Shown here piece after piece: positions 11,501-23,382 of a DNA stretch of 64,000 nucleotides. Every line of letters starts with the position of its first letter. Position 1 is the first letter of the stretch. The stretch lies in the NCBI GenBank assembly GCA_947652115.1, contig OX393571.1, positions 13,095,292 to 13,159,291 of the forward strand, in the 5' to 3' direction. Origin of the DNA: Blastomussa wellsi. Its lineage: Eukaryota > Cnidaria > Anthozoa > Scleractinia > Plerogyridae. The translations under genes were made by a program, and so were the position numbers. The notes under the pieces were generated by a model, which was not told the DNA's origin, ran no database searches, and saw nothing but the letters and a program-made list of their open reading frames with translations.

Positions 11501-14136
11501 TTGGCTACCGTTAGTGTCGAGCCCTGGGTGTATAAATGAGTGCTGGCAAATTTAATGCTGGGGAGGGTGGGTAACCTTGTGATGAACTTTGCATCCCATC
11601 CAGGGGGAAGAAATACTCTTAGTCACATCATGTTAGGCTTGTATGCAGACTTTGTTTTGTATCAAACAACTTGTTAAATTGTTGTCCCCATGAACATTCT
11701 GCAGGACTGGGATAGACCTCAGCACATCCCAGACCCTGATGCCAAAAAGCCTGATGACTGGGATGACGAGATCGACGGTGAATGGGAACCTCCCATGATT
11801 GACAACCCAGACTACAAGGTTGGTGGAGAAACCCTGTAAGCAAGGATTTTTAATTGCTTCTTGCTACTTGGTTGATCATTCTACAGTGTTTCTACAGTAA
11901 AACCTCTGTTAACTTGTGTATTGTCTTGACTCTACTCTTATGTGCTCACTAGTTGTAGGCCCTTTGCAGTTATGTTCAAGGTTATACAGGTTCTTCACAA
12001 TTCATGATATTTTCACAAGTCTTATCATACATGAACCAATAGTTCAAGTAATAGAAGTTTGATCCTAGACCAATCCTTCAGTCAGTTTTTAGTGTAAACT
12101 CTATCTACATCCATGTTTAGTAAAAATGTTGTTCTTTATATAGTAAATAATTACAAAATCAGCTTTCAAAAATTAAATTTTAGATCATGCTACTATTCAG
12201 ATTGTAAACACATTTGCCACCTACAGTGATTATAATTTTTGTGTTTAGAGAAGCTTAATAATGCAAAAGAATTTTTTTTCTCTTAGGGAGAATGGAAGCC
12301 CAAGCAAATTGACAACCCCAACTACAAAGGAGAATGGGTTCACCCTGAAATTGACAATCCCGAGTACCAACCAGATGACAAACTATACAAGTATGATGAT
12401 ATCGGTGCCATTGGTTTTGATCTTTGGCAGGTATGCACATGTTGAAATTTCATTCCATTCTAAGGCATCTCGTCCAAAGCAGGTCAATGTGTAGTCACAG
12501 AAAATATCCGTACTCACCCCACAAAAGGGATTGGAAATTCCTGGGGGGTGAGGGGCTTTTGAAGATAAAAAAATTTAAAGAAATGTATGAAGTTTAATTG
12601 GAATTTCCAGAGAGGTGGGGGGAGGTATGGATATTTTATGGAACCACACAATCAGCTTTCCTTACTTATGTAATGACAGCTTTTTTTCTTTCCTATTTCA
12701 GGTAAAATCAGGAACTATTTTTGACAATATACTCGTAACAGATTCTGTTGAGTATGCCGAAACATTCGCTAAGGACACTTTTGAGAAGACCAAGGAAGGT
12801 GAAAAGAAAATGAAAGATGAACAAGATGAAAAGGAACGCAAAGAACGAGAAGAAGAGGAGAAGAAATCTAAAGAGGAAGAAGAGAAGAAGAAAGCCAAGG
12901 AGGAGGACGAGGAGGAGGAAGAAGAAGAAGAGGAGGAGGTGGGTCCCTGTTTAGTGTTCTAAATCCGAAACAAAGTTTGCATTATGTTTTAAACATACGC
13001 AAACATGGCTTGAGAATTGTATCCAACCAGCAAGTAACAATTTTGGTTTGGTTAGTAGGTTTTGGGCCATCACCAGCCAAAACAAATTTCAGACATCCTA
13101 GAACATAACTTGTGGAAATCACATCTGAGAGAGCAAAACATGCATAGTTGTTATAATGCTAATTGTATCTATAGTCAATTCTTGATTTTGATTGGTTCTG
13201 TGCATGTCAATTTGTCTCTTAAATTGCCGCATGATCACATGGGTGTCCAATTAAAAATATCCAATTTGAACAACTTCGTATTGATTACCTGTATTTGGAC
13301 AACTTTGCCATTTTACATGTTAATCATGTTCACTTAGATGGGTTCTTTCTTGAGCTGTTTTCCTACTGGTTATGCAAAAGAGGTTCAATCAATCAATCAA
13401 TCGATCAATCAATCTTTATTTAAACACAATCTTATCATAAAAATGGTCTTCGTAAGAGTCGTGTAAAAAATTACAAAGAACAAATTAACTATATCATCAG
13501 AATAACATTACATTAACTAACAAACTAATTAACTAACCTTCAGTAAAAACCTATGCAATAAAAATTTATCTAATATACAGTGCACTAAAAATCATCTTTC
13601 CCAATTAGTGCGGTTTTAAACAGTTTTAAACTAGGTAGGTGTCTGATTTCCGATGGGATCTTGTTCCACAGGACAGACCCTCTGTAGTGCAGGCCAGCTT
13701 TTGCGTATTCCGTTCTCGGTCTGGAGACATAGTAATTTATCTCAGAGTTTCTAAGATTGTGTGCATGTACGGTTGATGTGTTGGTAAAAATCTGCCTCAG
13801 GTACAATGGGGAAAGATTATTGTTCTCCTCCACTCAGTCCTGTTACCATCACATATGGCCATGTGCATATTTATACATAAAATAATCTAATACGGTAAAA
13901 AGCAACATACTGAAATTACCAAAAGCAAACCAATTAACGTTTTTTGAATCACCAGTGTCAAAAGCAAGATGAATGATAAATATTAAAAGATGATATTTTT
14001 CTCATCATAACAGGAAGAAGAGGGCAAAGAAACAGAAGAGGAAGCCAAAGAAACAGAGGAGAAAACAGAAGAAGGTAGTGAAGAAAGTGCAACCGAAGAA
14101 GAAGAGGAAGAAACTAAAGCCAAGGATGAGCTTTAA
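8584..14136 (+). CDS. CALR: Calreticulin, complete, 10 exons, 441 aa
   Basis: Exons 8584-8671, 8781-8888, 9065-9207, 9388-9451, 9587-9681, 10426-10635, 11705-11818, 12287-12430, 12702-12938, 14014-14136; all junctions GT/AG and in phase. ER-lumenal Ca2+-binding lectin chaperone for monoglucosylated glycoproteins. Residues 1-17 form a signal peptide ([17 protein letters not shown]), followed by the globular N-domain ([46 protein letters not shown]). The P-domain has proline-rich type A repeats ([41 protein letters not shown]) and type B repeats ([33 protein letters not shown]). The C-terminal tail is extremely acidic and ends AKDEL, the ER-retrieval signal. Length and domain order match animal calreticulins. 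Paired ERSE motifs upstream suggest induction by ER stress. Introns 5, 6 and 9 carry SINE, hAT-like and LINE insertions. Confidence 0.97.
9742..9980 (-). mobile_element. tRNA-derived SINE with 23-bp target-site duplication
   Basis: Minus strand: tRNA-like head near 9905-9820 with box A TAGCTCAGCGGACAGAG and box B GGATTCGATTCC. The acceptor-like arms GTTCTCG and CGGGGAC still pair with wobbles. The poly(A) tail appears as the T-run at 9744-9752. Direct repeats 9725-9747 and 9981-10003 (GAAATGAGAGTGATG start) match at 22 of 23 positions and are the target duplication. It lies antisense in calreticulin intron 5. Confidence 0.8.
10118..10360 (+). mobile_element. tRNA-derived SINE, second family
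   Basis: Head GGTGGCACACTGGTGAGAGC (box A region) and GGGTTTGATTCCC (box B), followed by a body containing GTTGGTTCTCTCTTCGCTC and CCTCAAAAACCAACATTTC. The same body occurs inverted at 14,955-15,140. It sits in calreticulin intron 5 beside the other SINE. Confidence 0.7.
11004..11620 (+). mobile_element. tRNA-derived SINE (family 1), split by a DNA transposon
   Basis: The head 11,004-11,124 (GTGGCCTAATGATTTGTACA, box B-like GGTCTGGGTCCCAGCCC, TTGTGTTCTTGGGCAAAG) resumes at 11,527 (GGTGTATAAATGAG...CCCATCCAGGGGGAAG). Comparison with intact copies at 32,846-33,148 and 43,045-43,268 shows the two halves are continuous in the ancestral SINE. The interruption is the hAT-like element at 11,125-11,526. 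Confidence 0.7.
11125..11526. mobile_element. hAT-like non-autonomous transposon, 5-bp TSD GGTGT
   Basis: It begins CAGTGCTCAACAC and ends GTGTCGAGCCCTG; the ends are inverted and both lead into CTAGCC-containing subterminal sequence. The flanks 11,120-11,124 and 11,527-11,531 are both GGTGT. Because it interrupts a SINE, the pre-insertion sequence is known. No transposase is encoded in its 402 bases. Confidence 0.75.
13386..13850 (-). mobile_element. 5'-truncated non-LTR retrotransposon (LINE) 3' end
   Basis: On the minus strand an ORF (13,833-13,585) encodes a typical C-terminus of CR1/L2-type reverse transcriptase: [48 protein letters not shown]. It is followed by a 3' UTR and a (TTGA)n tail seen as (TCAA)n at 13,386-13,413. 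Antisense in calreticulin intron 9. A dead fragment. Confidence 0.75.
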
Positions 14137-14472
14137 TTGAATCTGATGCAACTAGGCATTTTTAATATAAAGAAAAAACTCTATAATGTACACTGCACAT
14201 CATAGCGTGCGCTTGTTAGGTGGTGTATCAAAATTACTTGTGTCTGGAAGGTTGCAGAAAATCTTGGCCTTCTCTGAGGATACATTTTTTAGCTCCTTTT
14301 AAAAGTAAAACTAGTGGAAGCATAAATCCTCATAATGGTATCGACTGTATTTGTACTTCACTATCTGCTCTTTGAAAATGGATAATATTATTTTCTCTAG
14401 TGAATAAGGCCTCTCCATTGTTGTTCACCAGTGTTTGTATTGTCTTGGTTTAGTTAATTTAATTTCTTGTTT

Positions 14473-14478
14473 AATAAA
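14473..14478 (+). terminator. Candidate polyadenylation signal of calreticulin
   Basis: AATAAA lies about 340 bases after the stop codon at 14,136, followed by an A-run and T-rich DNA. Confidence 0.5.
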
Positions 14479-14954
14479 AAAAATGAGCTACTTCATAACT
14501 TTTTGTCCTGCTGGTAACTTGTGCAAGAGGACACTTCTGTCGCATGCCTTGTGTAAACCTGGAATGTTGACCAGCATAGAGTTGTTTGTTGGTGAGCCAC
14601 TTAGTTACAGACAGTGCTTAACAGTTGTACAAATGTTTTGAACAGAAAGGCCCATGAGACGGTTGAGTCCCTTTAATGGTACTGTATTATTATATCCCAC
14701 ACCCAAAAGGCTGCTGTCCTGAAATTTAACAGCACATTTCGTGGCTGCAGCAATGAGATTTTCAAACCCGTTTGAAATAGGGTGACTGGCGGCAGATTTT
14801 TACAATAATTTGTTGTAACAATTACATGAGGCAAGTTGTTGTAGAGACTCGTTGCTTTCGTCTTTTTGGGGACATTCTTGAGCTTGGACCATACAAATGT
14901 AAATTATTTACGCACCGTACACTGGAGCTTGTTTTAAACATGACAGTGCATTCC

Positions 14955-15140
14955 AGATAGAATTTGAAGTTAGAAATGTTGGTTTTTGATGAGAGGGGAA
15001 AAACTGAGGACCTGGAGAAAAACCCTTGGAGCAAGGTTGAGAACCAACAACAAACTCAACCCATGTATGACATTGGGAGAGGGGAATGGACCCAGACCAC
15101 ATTGGAGGGAAGCAAGCTCTGTCACCACTGTGCCAACCCT
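14955..15140 (-). mobile_element. SINE of the second family, inverted copy
   Basis: The reverse complement contains GTTGGTTCTCAACCTTGCTC and CATCAAAAACCAACATTTC, collinear with the copy at 10,118-10,360. Head-like sequence (GGCACAGTGGTGACAGAGC) is near 15,135. More diverged than the first copy. Confidence 0.6.
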
Positions 15141-15282
15141 GCTCCCATGGCTGTCAAAGTCACTGCAGTGATGACAGTTGTCATAGCCAACTTGATCATC
15201 TTGTTGCTTGAGCCTTCGCTTCTTTCAGTTGTATTATGGGGGTAACCAGAAGAAACAAAAACTTCTTGCATTAGTGACTGCA

Positions 15283-15420
15283 ATAAGTAAGAAAGTAAGT
15301 AAGAACTTTATTACCGTGTCAAAATCTCCAGCGTACAACGTACGCTAATTGGGGGCACCTAATTACCTGGTGCTAAAATTACTTTAAGAATTACAGAATA
15401 TGAAATTTATATGTATGTAT
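15283..15420 (-). mobile_element. LINE 3'-end fragment
   Basis: The (AAGT)n-like run followed by AACTTTATTACCGTGTC resembles the inverted polyadenylation tail and 3' UTR of a non-LTR element. It ends in AT-rich sequence. Assignment rests on structure only. Confidence 0.4.
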
Positions 15421-15482
15421 GTATATTTACATGTTTAAAATGACTGCAATCTTGGGTATAATGTGAAGGTAAAAAGGTGAAG

Positions 15483-15737
15483 TCTGTAATAGACTTGTGG
15501 ACCATCAGGGTAGAGCTTATCCTGGTTTCTGCATTAAGTAACTGAGTGTATTTAGAATTAATAATTACCGGTATATGGGATGCTAGTCCCTGGCATTAAA
15601 TTGGCCTGCACCCATTTATACACCTGAGAGGAGAGAGGCACTGAGAGTAAAGTGTCTTTCACAATTCCCTGGCCAGGGATCAGCCCAGACTGCCTGATCT
15701 GAAGTGGAGTACACAAACCATCAAGCCACCACACTTC
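15483..15737 (-). mobile_element. tRNA-derived SINE (family 1)
   Basis: Contains CACCCATTTATACACCTGAG, GAGAGAGGCACTGAGAG and an inverted tRNA-like head (CAAGCCACCACACTTC), collinear with copies at 32,846 and 43,045. It lies just downstream of JMJD7 in the same orientation as that gene. Confidence 0.7.
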
Positions 15738-15814
15738 TTATACTAGTTTTAAATTAGTAGTTACTCTCATATTGAAACTTCAAACCAGTTGTTCTTTTCA
15801 AGCAAGCTGTTGCA

Positions 15815-15820
15815 TTTATT
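15815..15820 (-). terminator. Candidate polyadenylation signal of JMJD7
   Basis: AATAAA on the minus strand lies only 12 bases after the JMJD7 stop, which would give a very short 3' UTR. Confidence 0.5.
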
Positions 15821-15831
15821 ATTCGAAGTTA

Positions 15832-16951
<1,120 letters not shown>

Positions 16952-17554
16952 ATGCTTCTTATCCTTTCTGAGCAACAAAAGGAGCACTTGAAGTTCCTGA
17001 CATCGTTGGAATTCGATGTAGTCCTCGAGTTTGCTAGAATCTCCATGGATTCCATCCTAAAAGGCTCTTCAAATCCCAAAATATTCCAGGCGGCCGCTCA
17101 AAAGCTTGGTGTCGAAGTCGACGTTGTCAAGAATGGAATCAGCGGTTTGCAGCATGTCTTGACAGAAAGCTCTCGCTTGATGATCGGTGAAATTGATTTC
17201 CAGGATTCTGTCATGACGCTTGGTTTCTCAGAAGAAGTGATCGGGGCATTACTGAAGATGTATTTGGAAAATCGAAAAGAAATTAGAAACATACTTGGAG
17301 AAATGATTCTTGGAGCACCACATTATCACGACCTCGAGTGGAGATTCGATGTGGAATTAGCCAGCAGATCTCTCCAGCATCAAACAAACCCTGTGATTGT
17401 TATGAGGCTGCATACGAAGGAAGGAGAGAAGAAGTGTGCAGATATTCTACAAACTGATCCTGTGAATTTGGTACATCTAACTTCTGAGTTGGAAAATGCA
17501 ATGCAAGAAATGAAGACTGCACATTGCCGAAGAATTGTTAGGAATATTAAGTGA
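16952..17554 (+). CDS. COMMD2: COMM domain-containing protein 2, intronless, 200 aa
   Basis: Collinear with human COMMD2 (199 aa) from MLLxLSExxKEHLxFL to the terminal HCRRIVRNIK. The N-terminal helical HN domain (about 1-115) contains LTESSRLMIGEIDFQDSV and GFSEEVI; the C-terminal COMM domain (about 125-195) contains YHDLEWRFDVELASRSL and LQTDPVNLVHL. COMMD proteins form the heteromeric Commander complex with CCDC22/CCDC93 and act in endosomal recycling and NF-kB control. The start at 16,952 is the one matching the family. The frame stays open upstream, with ATGs at 16,808 and 16,841 (the latter in GCCATGA context), so a 37-residue extended form is possible. Single exon, although vertebrate COMMD2 has introns. 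Confidence 0.95.
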   Translation: MLLILSEQQKEHLKFLTSLEFDVVLEFARISMDSILKGSSNPKIFQAAAQKLGVEVDVVKNGISGLQHVLTESSRLMIGEIDFQDSVMTLGFSEEVIGALLKMYLENRKEIRNILGEMILGAPHYHDLEWRFDVELASRSLQHQTNPVIVMRLHTKEGEKKCADILQTDPVNLVHLTSELENAMQEMKTAHCRRIVRNIK

Positions 17555-17574
17555 ACAACAGCAAAGATCATAGC

Positions 17575-17920
17575 CCGGAGGGGGGAGGCAATCCCCTATA
17601 AAAATGATGGGAGTGCTCATTGGAAATTTCTAAAAAGAACCCCTAAAAGGTACCAGAATCTAGATTTGTAGTCGTGCGCCCCCCCCCCCCCCTCCCCTCC
17701 CCAAATTTCCAACTTTAATAGGTTCCACAAAAATGAAAACTTCATATAAAAATCAGCGGAGTCACGCACAGTTCCTGTCATTTCTTGGCTCAATACCCTA
17801 ACAGGTACCATGACAACTCTAGCAGTGGTAAGTTCAGGTTAAAGTACCCTAAGCAGTAACAAACTTACCCCCTTGGGTATGACAAACACCCCTGTCATTT
17901 TTATAAGGGGGTCTCGCTGG
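17575..17920. repeat. G/C-run repeat downstream of COMMD2
   Basis: GGAGGGGGGAGG, a C-run near 17,679-17,700 and TACCAGAATC/GGTACCATGAC-type segments make a dispersed-repeat-like block. No gene reading. Confidence 0.4.
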
Positions 17921-18179
17921 GAGCATAGTTTGAATGTTTTATATATGAGGTTACCTAACCAAAAAAATTCAACTATACCCTTACGAGAATTAGAACACAT
18001 AGTTAAATAGTGTTTTTAACACTGAAATAGTTATTTTATGTAACATCATTGGAGATTTGACATCCCAAATTTATATTACAGTATACAGAGGACATCGCAT
18101 CTCCTGATTTTATTTCTTGCCTCCTGCCCTCTTGATTTTATCAAATTCTCCTGATTTATTATAAACCAACGTTACTAAT

Positions 18180-18540
18180 TGAACTGTTTGGTAATCGAGC
18201 ATTATCAATCTCATTTGAGCAATTTGGCTTTAATAATCAAACACCGTCGATCCGAAAGTATTGTGTGAGAGCATTCAATTGGGCTCGATTTCTGAAGTAA
18301 TTGAACCCAGTGGAACTCAACCATACTCAATCTACAAATCTTAAAGTTACCCTTGAGACTCCAATTGAACTACCGGCAATCAAATGCAATCGAACATTTG
18401 ATTGTGTTCGGTTACTCAAATGTTTGTGAGAATTCAATTGTCTTCGATTACTGAATCCAATCAAACTAAATTGTATCAAATGATTGGGTTTGATAAGTTT
18501 AATTGAGCTTGATCAAACGTTCCATCTGGTTTGATTGGAA
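18180..18540. repeat. CAATTGAA/TTCAATTG-rich repeat block
   Basis: About 360 bases are dominated by recurring CAATTGAAC, GATTG and TCGATT words in both orientations (for example ATTCAATTG near 18,273 and 18,433), producing many weak self-complementarities. Probably a decayed palindromic element. Confidence 0.45.
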
Positions 18541-18774
18541 ACATCTGGATCACCCTACATTTCATTTGTGCTCTCGTCACTTCCAAGACTTCCAAGCATG
18601 CTTTATAACAAAACAAACCATGACTTGAAAAATAATGCCAAAATTCAGCAAATGGCACTTGAGAGAATATAATTTGCTAAATTTCTACCCTCATTAGAGA
18701 CTAGCATCTGTAGCACTTGTGATAGCACTTGATAGCACCTATGCCATATGAATGTAATGTGGTTGGATTGTCAA

Positions 18775-18925
18775 GGAACTCTGCCTCTCCTCCGCAGAGG
18801 CCCTTTTCTTTGAAAAGTAAGCGCACGGAGCCCCCACGCGTACCCTCCCCCTCCTTGAGCGAGCTCCCCTAAATAGTAGGACCTTATTAGGGTGCCTCTG
18901 CAGAGGAGAGAGGAACTCTGCCATT
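18775..18925. repeat. Inverted-repeat element with GCCTCTGCRGAGGAGAG ends
   Basis: The left end (TGCCTCTCCTCCGCAGAGGC) and right end (GCCTCTGCAGAGGAGAG) are near-perfect reverse complements enclosing about 100 bases. Each arm also contains its own small palindrome. Confidence 0.5.
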
Positions 18926-20059
18926 ACTGCCCCCAGAGCCCAGAGCTCCAGTTATCTGGCAGGGAATTTGAATGAGGTAAAGGTGACATTTGGGACACAA
19001 GATTTGATTGGCCAATTTTAGCAAAGGAAATCTAAAATTCTAGCCAATCAAATCACCCATTTAAATGAAAGCAATAGTAACTGATACACATTTAAGCCTC
19101 ATGACATCAAATTTAGTGCATCCAAATTTAAGGTCCTGTCCATAACTCGCAAGCAAAGTCCAGTGTTTCGATTACCACATCAGTTCTGTTAGGTATTCTG
19201 CATACAAGAGGAGAAAGGCCTAGTTGTAACCATAACCAGCAAGTCTAAATGGGACTCGCACCTGCACAATTTTACTGAGCAGAAGCTAACAAGCTACTTG
19301 GCCTCCTCAGACGTACTTACCCTGTTCTTCCAGTCAGTTTTCTTTTAAAAATTGTGTAACAAAAGAGTATTAACAATTGGTAAGAGTGTGGACCCTGATA
19401 TGCCATGCACACAGTCACTCTGCCATGACTGGTTGCCATAGCCTTAGGCAATAGTACCATTTTATAGTTTTTGATTCTTAGGCCATAGTGGTATATCACA
19501 GAGGTGCACCAATATCACAACTCCATACAGGGCTATGCAAATTTGCACAAAACATTTTGACAAATACCGGTAACTGCAGTTTGGTTCAATGCAGTCCTAC
19601 ACTGAGGAATTACTTTTCTTTACTAATATCCAATAACATCACTCTTTCTCAACTTCATCCACTGAATGGGTTTCAATTTATGTTTTTGTTGTGACAGTGA
19701 AAACTATCTATTCGCCATCTGCCCCAATATACATCACAACTTCCCAACAACAAAAATAATCAAGGTCTATTAAACAAGAAGTTCCACTATAAAAGGGATA
19801 CAGTACCTCACACATTTCACACCTTTATTATTAGTATTTTGCACAATATTTCTAGCAAGGGCAGAAACCGTCTTAAAAAGTTGCAGGTTGTTTGTCAGCT
19901 ATTTATGATTTGATGGTTGACTGACAACTGGGTGTGACAATGGCCAGGCCAGGCCCCTTTTGTACCTTTTGTACCAATCTATTGAGATAACAAAAAAATG
20001 CTTATTGCCTTGGTACATTTATAGGACATACTATACAGTAAATGATTATTTGAATCTTG

Positions 20060-20370
20060 GCCACATTGCTGGCAACACATAATGATTGTACTTGGTCAAC
20101 ATGCCAAGATGCTTTTTGAGCAACACAGGTGCCAAGTTTCAATTGCATTGCCCCATTATTTAGAGATATTCTCTATATTGTTTTTAGCCCATTTTCTGTC
20201 AACCTTGTGACGTCATCAGTCATCTAATTTGCATAATACAAAAACTTGAATATCCCTGGAACGAGAAGATATATCGCAGAAAGGAAAACACCATTCTTCA
20301 TCATTTTGAAATGCCTTTCAAGTAAGGTTAACTTGGTTTTCATTTGATAGGCACTTTAAACACGTGACCC
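20060..20370 (+). repeat. Dispersed repeat R, copy 1
   Basis: Shares CATTCTTC, AGAGATATTCTCTAT, CTAATTTGCATAATA, AAAGGAAAACACCATTCTTC and CCTTTCAA blocks, in order, with 40,590-40,920 (+) and, inverted, 38,690-38,965. About 300 bases, no coding potential; family unknown. This copy contains a TGACGTCATC motif. Confidence 0.7.
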
Positions 20371-20573
20371 AGTTTATCAATTGATGTCTTCTTTCGTCAT
20401 AACTTTGAGATCCGTCCACATGAAGCTGAAAATGCCAAGATTGTTTCAAAAGAGGGAGTTTCGACTTTTGTATTAACCCATTGACTCCTAAACCGGCCGT
20501 GGCAGACCTTGATCTTTGTTTCGCTTCTGACGTCATCAGCTTTGACCAAAACAAACATGACCAAACATGACTA

Positions 20574-20574
20574 G

Positions 20575-20619
<45 letters not shown>

Positions 20620-20690
20620 GTATAACGATATAATTTGGTTTTATCAACTGGGTTGACAATGTCAATTGGCCACCGTAAAGAGATTCAAGA
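20574..20690. mobile_element. Penelope-like element tail, partial second copy
   Basis: GGGGGTAAGTTTCTAAAGAA through GGTTTTATCAACTGGGTTG to GTAAAGAGATTC matches the left end of the 4,326 element plus the inverted right flank, but stops just before the hammerhead motif. Confidence 0.7.
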
Positions 20691-21297
20691 GCTAAACATG
20701 GTCTTTACATTTTATAAACTAGTGGGCTTTCTTTTTTTTATCTAAAACATTTTTTATTCTATACAGCAGTTTTCAGTCTGATAATTTATTTTACAGCTTA
20801 TTTTGATATTTTGATAAAGCATTCTCAAACTCATTAATAATTCATCACGTTAAAACAAAGGAAGTCAGAACCGTAACCGTAGTTTGGAAATGTGATCTTA
20901 ATTAGCAAAGATTTTTACCATTTTATATATTTGTTTTCTCCGTAGCTAGTTTCGATTGAGAAGATGTATCAAACACTCGAGACAGCGTTTAGTCACATTT
21001 CCAAACACCTTGAACTCTCTTCTCGGTGTTTGGGAATGTGATGAAACACCGTCTCTTGTGTTTGATTTATTTCATCCAAGACTCCCCTGTAAAATGAGTG
21101 TGTCAGAGCACAGCTTTTCTAAAATTAAGTGGACAGTTCTTTGAACAGTAAAAATAATTATGCAAACGAAGTCTTATTTTGCATTCTCTGAAAAGGAAAG
21201 ATCAGTTTCTTGGAAAACAATGTCAGCTATGATAAGCATCCCTTTTAAACTGTGAAGTTGATTATACATGCAGCTCTAATACTTCTGGAAAAACAAT

Positions 21298-22947
21298 TTA
21301 GTCACTGTCTTCATCTGATTTATCATCCATCTCCATACTCGTGTCATTGTCCTCTTTTACCTCTGTGATAACCTCAAGGGTAAGCTGTTCGAGTGTTTCA
21401 CCAAGCATGTGTACACTGAATGTATCCTCTCGCTGAATGCCCAAGGCCTTATGAAAATAGCCTATGGCCTCATGGTGATTTCCAAGGAGACTATTTACAA
21501 AGCCGAGAGCAGAGAAAGTGGATGCTTTGTTTGGAACAAGAACCAGTGCCTGTTTGTGATATCTAATTGCTTCCTGGTATCTTCCCAGTTTACGGCAAGC
21601 ATGGCCAAGATTACTTAGAAGGGTCTCCCATGTTTCTGAAAGGACCTCTCGACTGGTGATCTGTGCTTTTTGAAGGGCTTCCTTGAAATACTTTTCAGCC
21701 AAGATGTAATCTCCATTTTGGAAAGCAATTACACCCATCTCTTGCTTTACAAAGGGGTCATCTGGAGAAAGGACTAAAGCCTGTACAAAAAACCTTTCAG
21801 CCAGTTTTGCATTATTGGTTTTTCCGTACTCAAGACCTATGTAGAGAAGTGGCAAGTGGCATCGAGGCATTAGTTTGGAGGCTGTGAAGTATGCAGTCAT
21901 TGCTTGGTCATGTTCTCCCTCTGCTGCAAAGGCATGCCCAAATGCCAGCCACGCTGGGCCATAAACTCGTTCTAGGCTCGTAGCTTTACTGAAATACCTC
22001 CGTGCTTGCTCATACTTTTCAATGGCGTAGTAATAGCAGCCAACAGCATACCAGGCGACTGCCTTGTGTGGATAGTTGTCAACTAACTTGTGTCCTAGAG
22101 AGAACAGCTCATTTGTCTTCTTCAACTCAACCAGGCAGGTAATATGAATGGGTAGACAAGCCTCGTGGTATGGATCTGATAAGAGGACAGCTGACGTCAT
22201 CTTATATGAAAGATGATAACTGCAGTTGTAAAAGTGCCGCTCTGCCATGCCGGCAACTATGTCCAGGTTGTCGTTGAGGCTTTCCAGGCCGGGTGGAAGC
22301 TTGGGGTCAATGGGCTTGCAGTACTTCTTCATCTTGCTTTCATACAAGAATTTCAACAGATCAACTTCTTCTGGCATACATTGCTCTGAAAAAGGGAGAG
22401 AAATCAACAGGTCTCTTTCCTCTTTTTCAGATAGCATGTGATGGGAAACGAGCAAATCAAATGCTTCAAAACAGTGCACGTCGTTTCTGAGAGCATCCTT
22501 GTAACAGTCTGTGGCCAAGGCACGGTTATCCATAGCTTCATGTACGATTCCTTTCAACAAGCTTACTGCACTGTCTAGTTTCTTAGTGCCGCCGACAAAA
22601 CACACTTCTGTGGGTAGATCTTTGTCTCCCGACTCTTTCTGCTCCATTTCTAGAATTTCTTTCGCCTCTTGCCACTGTTTACACTCCGCGTGACACTTTG
22701 CGGCCAAATAGCGGCATGCAAGAGTGTTTTGAACAACGCCTCGACTCTTCAAAGCGTGGGCAGCCCTGTGAAATTGCCCAGTCAAAAATAAAGCTTGCGC
22801 AAACCAGTACACATCTTGGATGTCGCCACTAGACAAGGAAACAGCTTTATCTGCCCAAAATAATGCTGTTTTGTACAAATGCATGTCAATATATTGACGA
22901 ACAAGATTACGAAGTTGAGAAATATCAACCTTCCCGCCAGAAGCCAT
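21298..22947 (-). CDS. CDC16: Anaphase-promoting complex subunit 6 (CDC16), intronless, 549 aa
   Basis: TPR scaffold subunit of the APC/C E3 ubiquitin ligase, which degrades cyclins and securin in mitosis. Collinear with human CDC16: LRNLVRQYIDMHLYKTALFW, DVYWFAQALFLTGQFHRAAH, CFEAFDLLVSHHML, AERHFYNC, CLPIHITCLVELKK, AVGCYYY, YGPAWLAFGHAFAAEGEHDQ, LLYIGLEYGKTNNAKLAERF, DDPFVKQEMGVIAFQNGDY, LLSNLGHACRKLGRYQEAI, DTFSVHMLGE. At least eight TPR units span residues about 5-510. The start is at MASGGKVD (22,947); a further 17 in-frame codons upstream look like 5' UTR. It ends in an acidic tail (MEMDDKSDEDSD) and is about 70 residues shorter than the human protein, which has an extended C-terminus. 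One exon, unlike the many-exon vertebrate gene. Divergent from DAB. Confidence 0.95.
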   Translation of the reverse strand: MASGGKVDISQLRNLVRQYIDMHLYKTALFWADKAVSLSSGDIQDVYWFAQALFLTGQFHRAAHALKSRGVVQNTLACRYLAAKCHAECKQWQEAKEILEMEQKESGDKDLPTEVCFVGGTKKLDSAVSLLKGIVHEAMDNRALATDCYKDALRNDVHCFEAFDLLVSHHMLSEKEERDLLISLPFSEQCMPEEVDLLKFLYESKMKKYCKPIDPKLPPGLESLNDNLDIVAGMAERHFYNCSYHLSYKMTSAVLLSDPYHEACLPIHITCLVELKKTNELFSLGHKLVDNYPHKAVAWYAVGCYYYAIEKYEQARRYFSKATSLERVYGPAWLAFGHAFAAEGEHDQAMTAYFTASKLMPRCHLPLLYIGLEYGKTNNAKLAERFFVQALVLSPDDPFVKQEMGVIAFQNGDYILAEKYFKEALQKAQITSREVLSETWETLLSNLGHACRKLGRYQEAIRYHKQALVLVPNKASTFSALGFVNSLLGNHHEAIGYFHKALGIQREDTFSVHMLGETLEQLTLEVITEVKEDNDTSMEMDDKSDEDSD

Positions 22948-23382
22948 CTTGAATTCTGTGGTAATACCGCTTGGAAAAAAGCTGTACCGTTGGCGCAAAA
23001 TTGATTTTGGGGGGTGTAGGGTAAGGAAATGGCGAGAAATATTGGTTTCCTAATTTTAGAATGCTGAAGACTTCCTGTTCTTGCCTTCTGACTAAATAAA
23101 AAGTTACTTTTTAGATTACGATGTCGCATTATTGATATTGGCTTTCAAATTTGAAATTGATTCGTTCTTCGCAGTGATTAAATTGCCCCCTCTCCCCACA
23201 GTACAAATTGACAAACCACAGCAAACGCGAGAAAAATGGCCGGGCACGATATATGTTGCTTTTGATGATCTTTTCGGCCAATTTCTCTGCCTAACCTCGT
23301 CGAAACTTTCCAAGTAAGCATGTGTCAGTAACTTCCAGCCATGTGATGTAGTTTTTTGTCGCGTTTGAACGATTTTACAATC
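22948..23382. promoter_or_regulatory. Divergent promoter interval CDC16/DAB
   Basis: 435 bases separate the two start codons on opposite strands. No TATA or other decisive element is seen; any sharing of promoter function is inferred from spacing. Confidence 0.5.
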
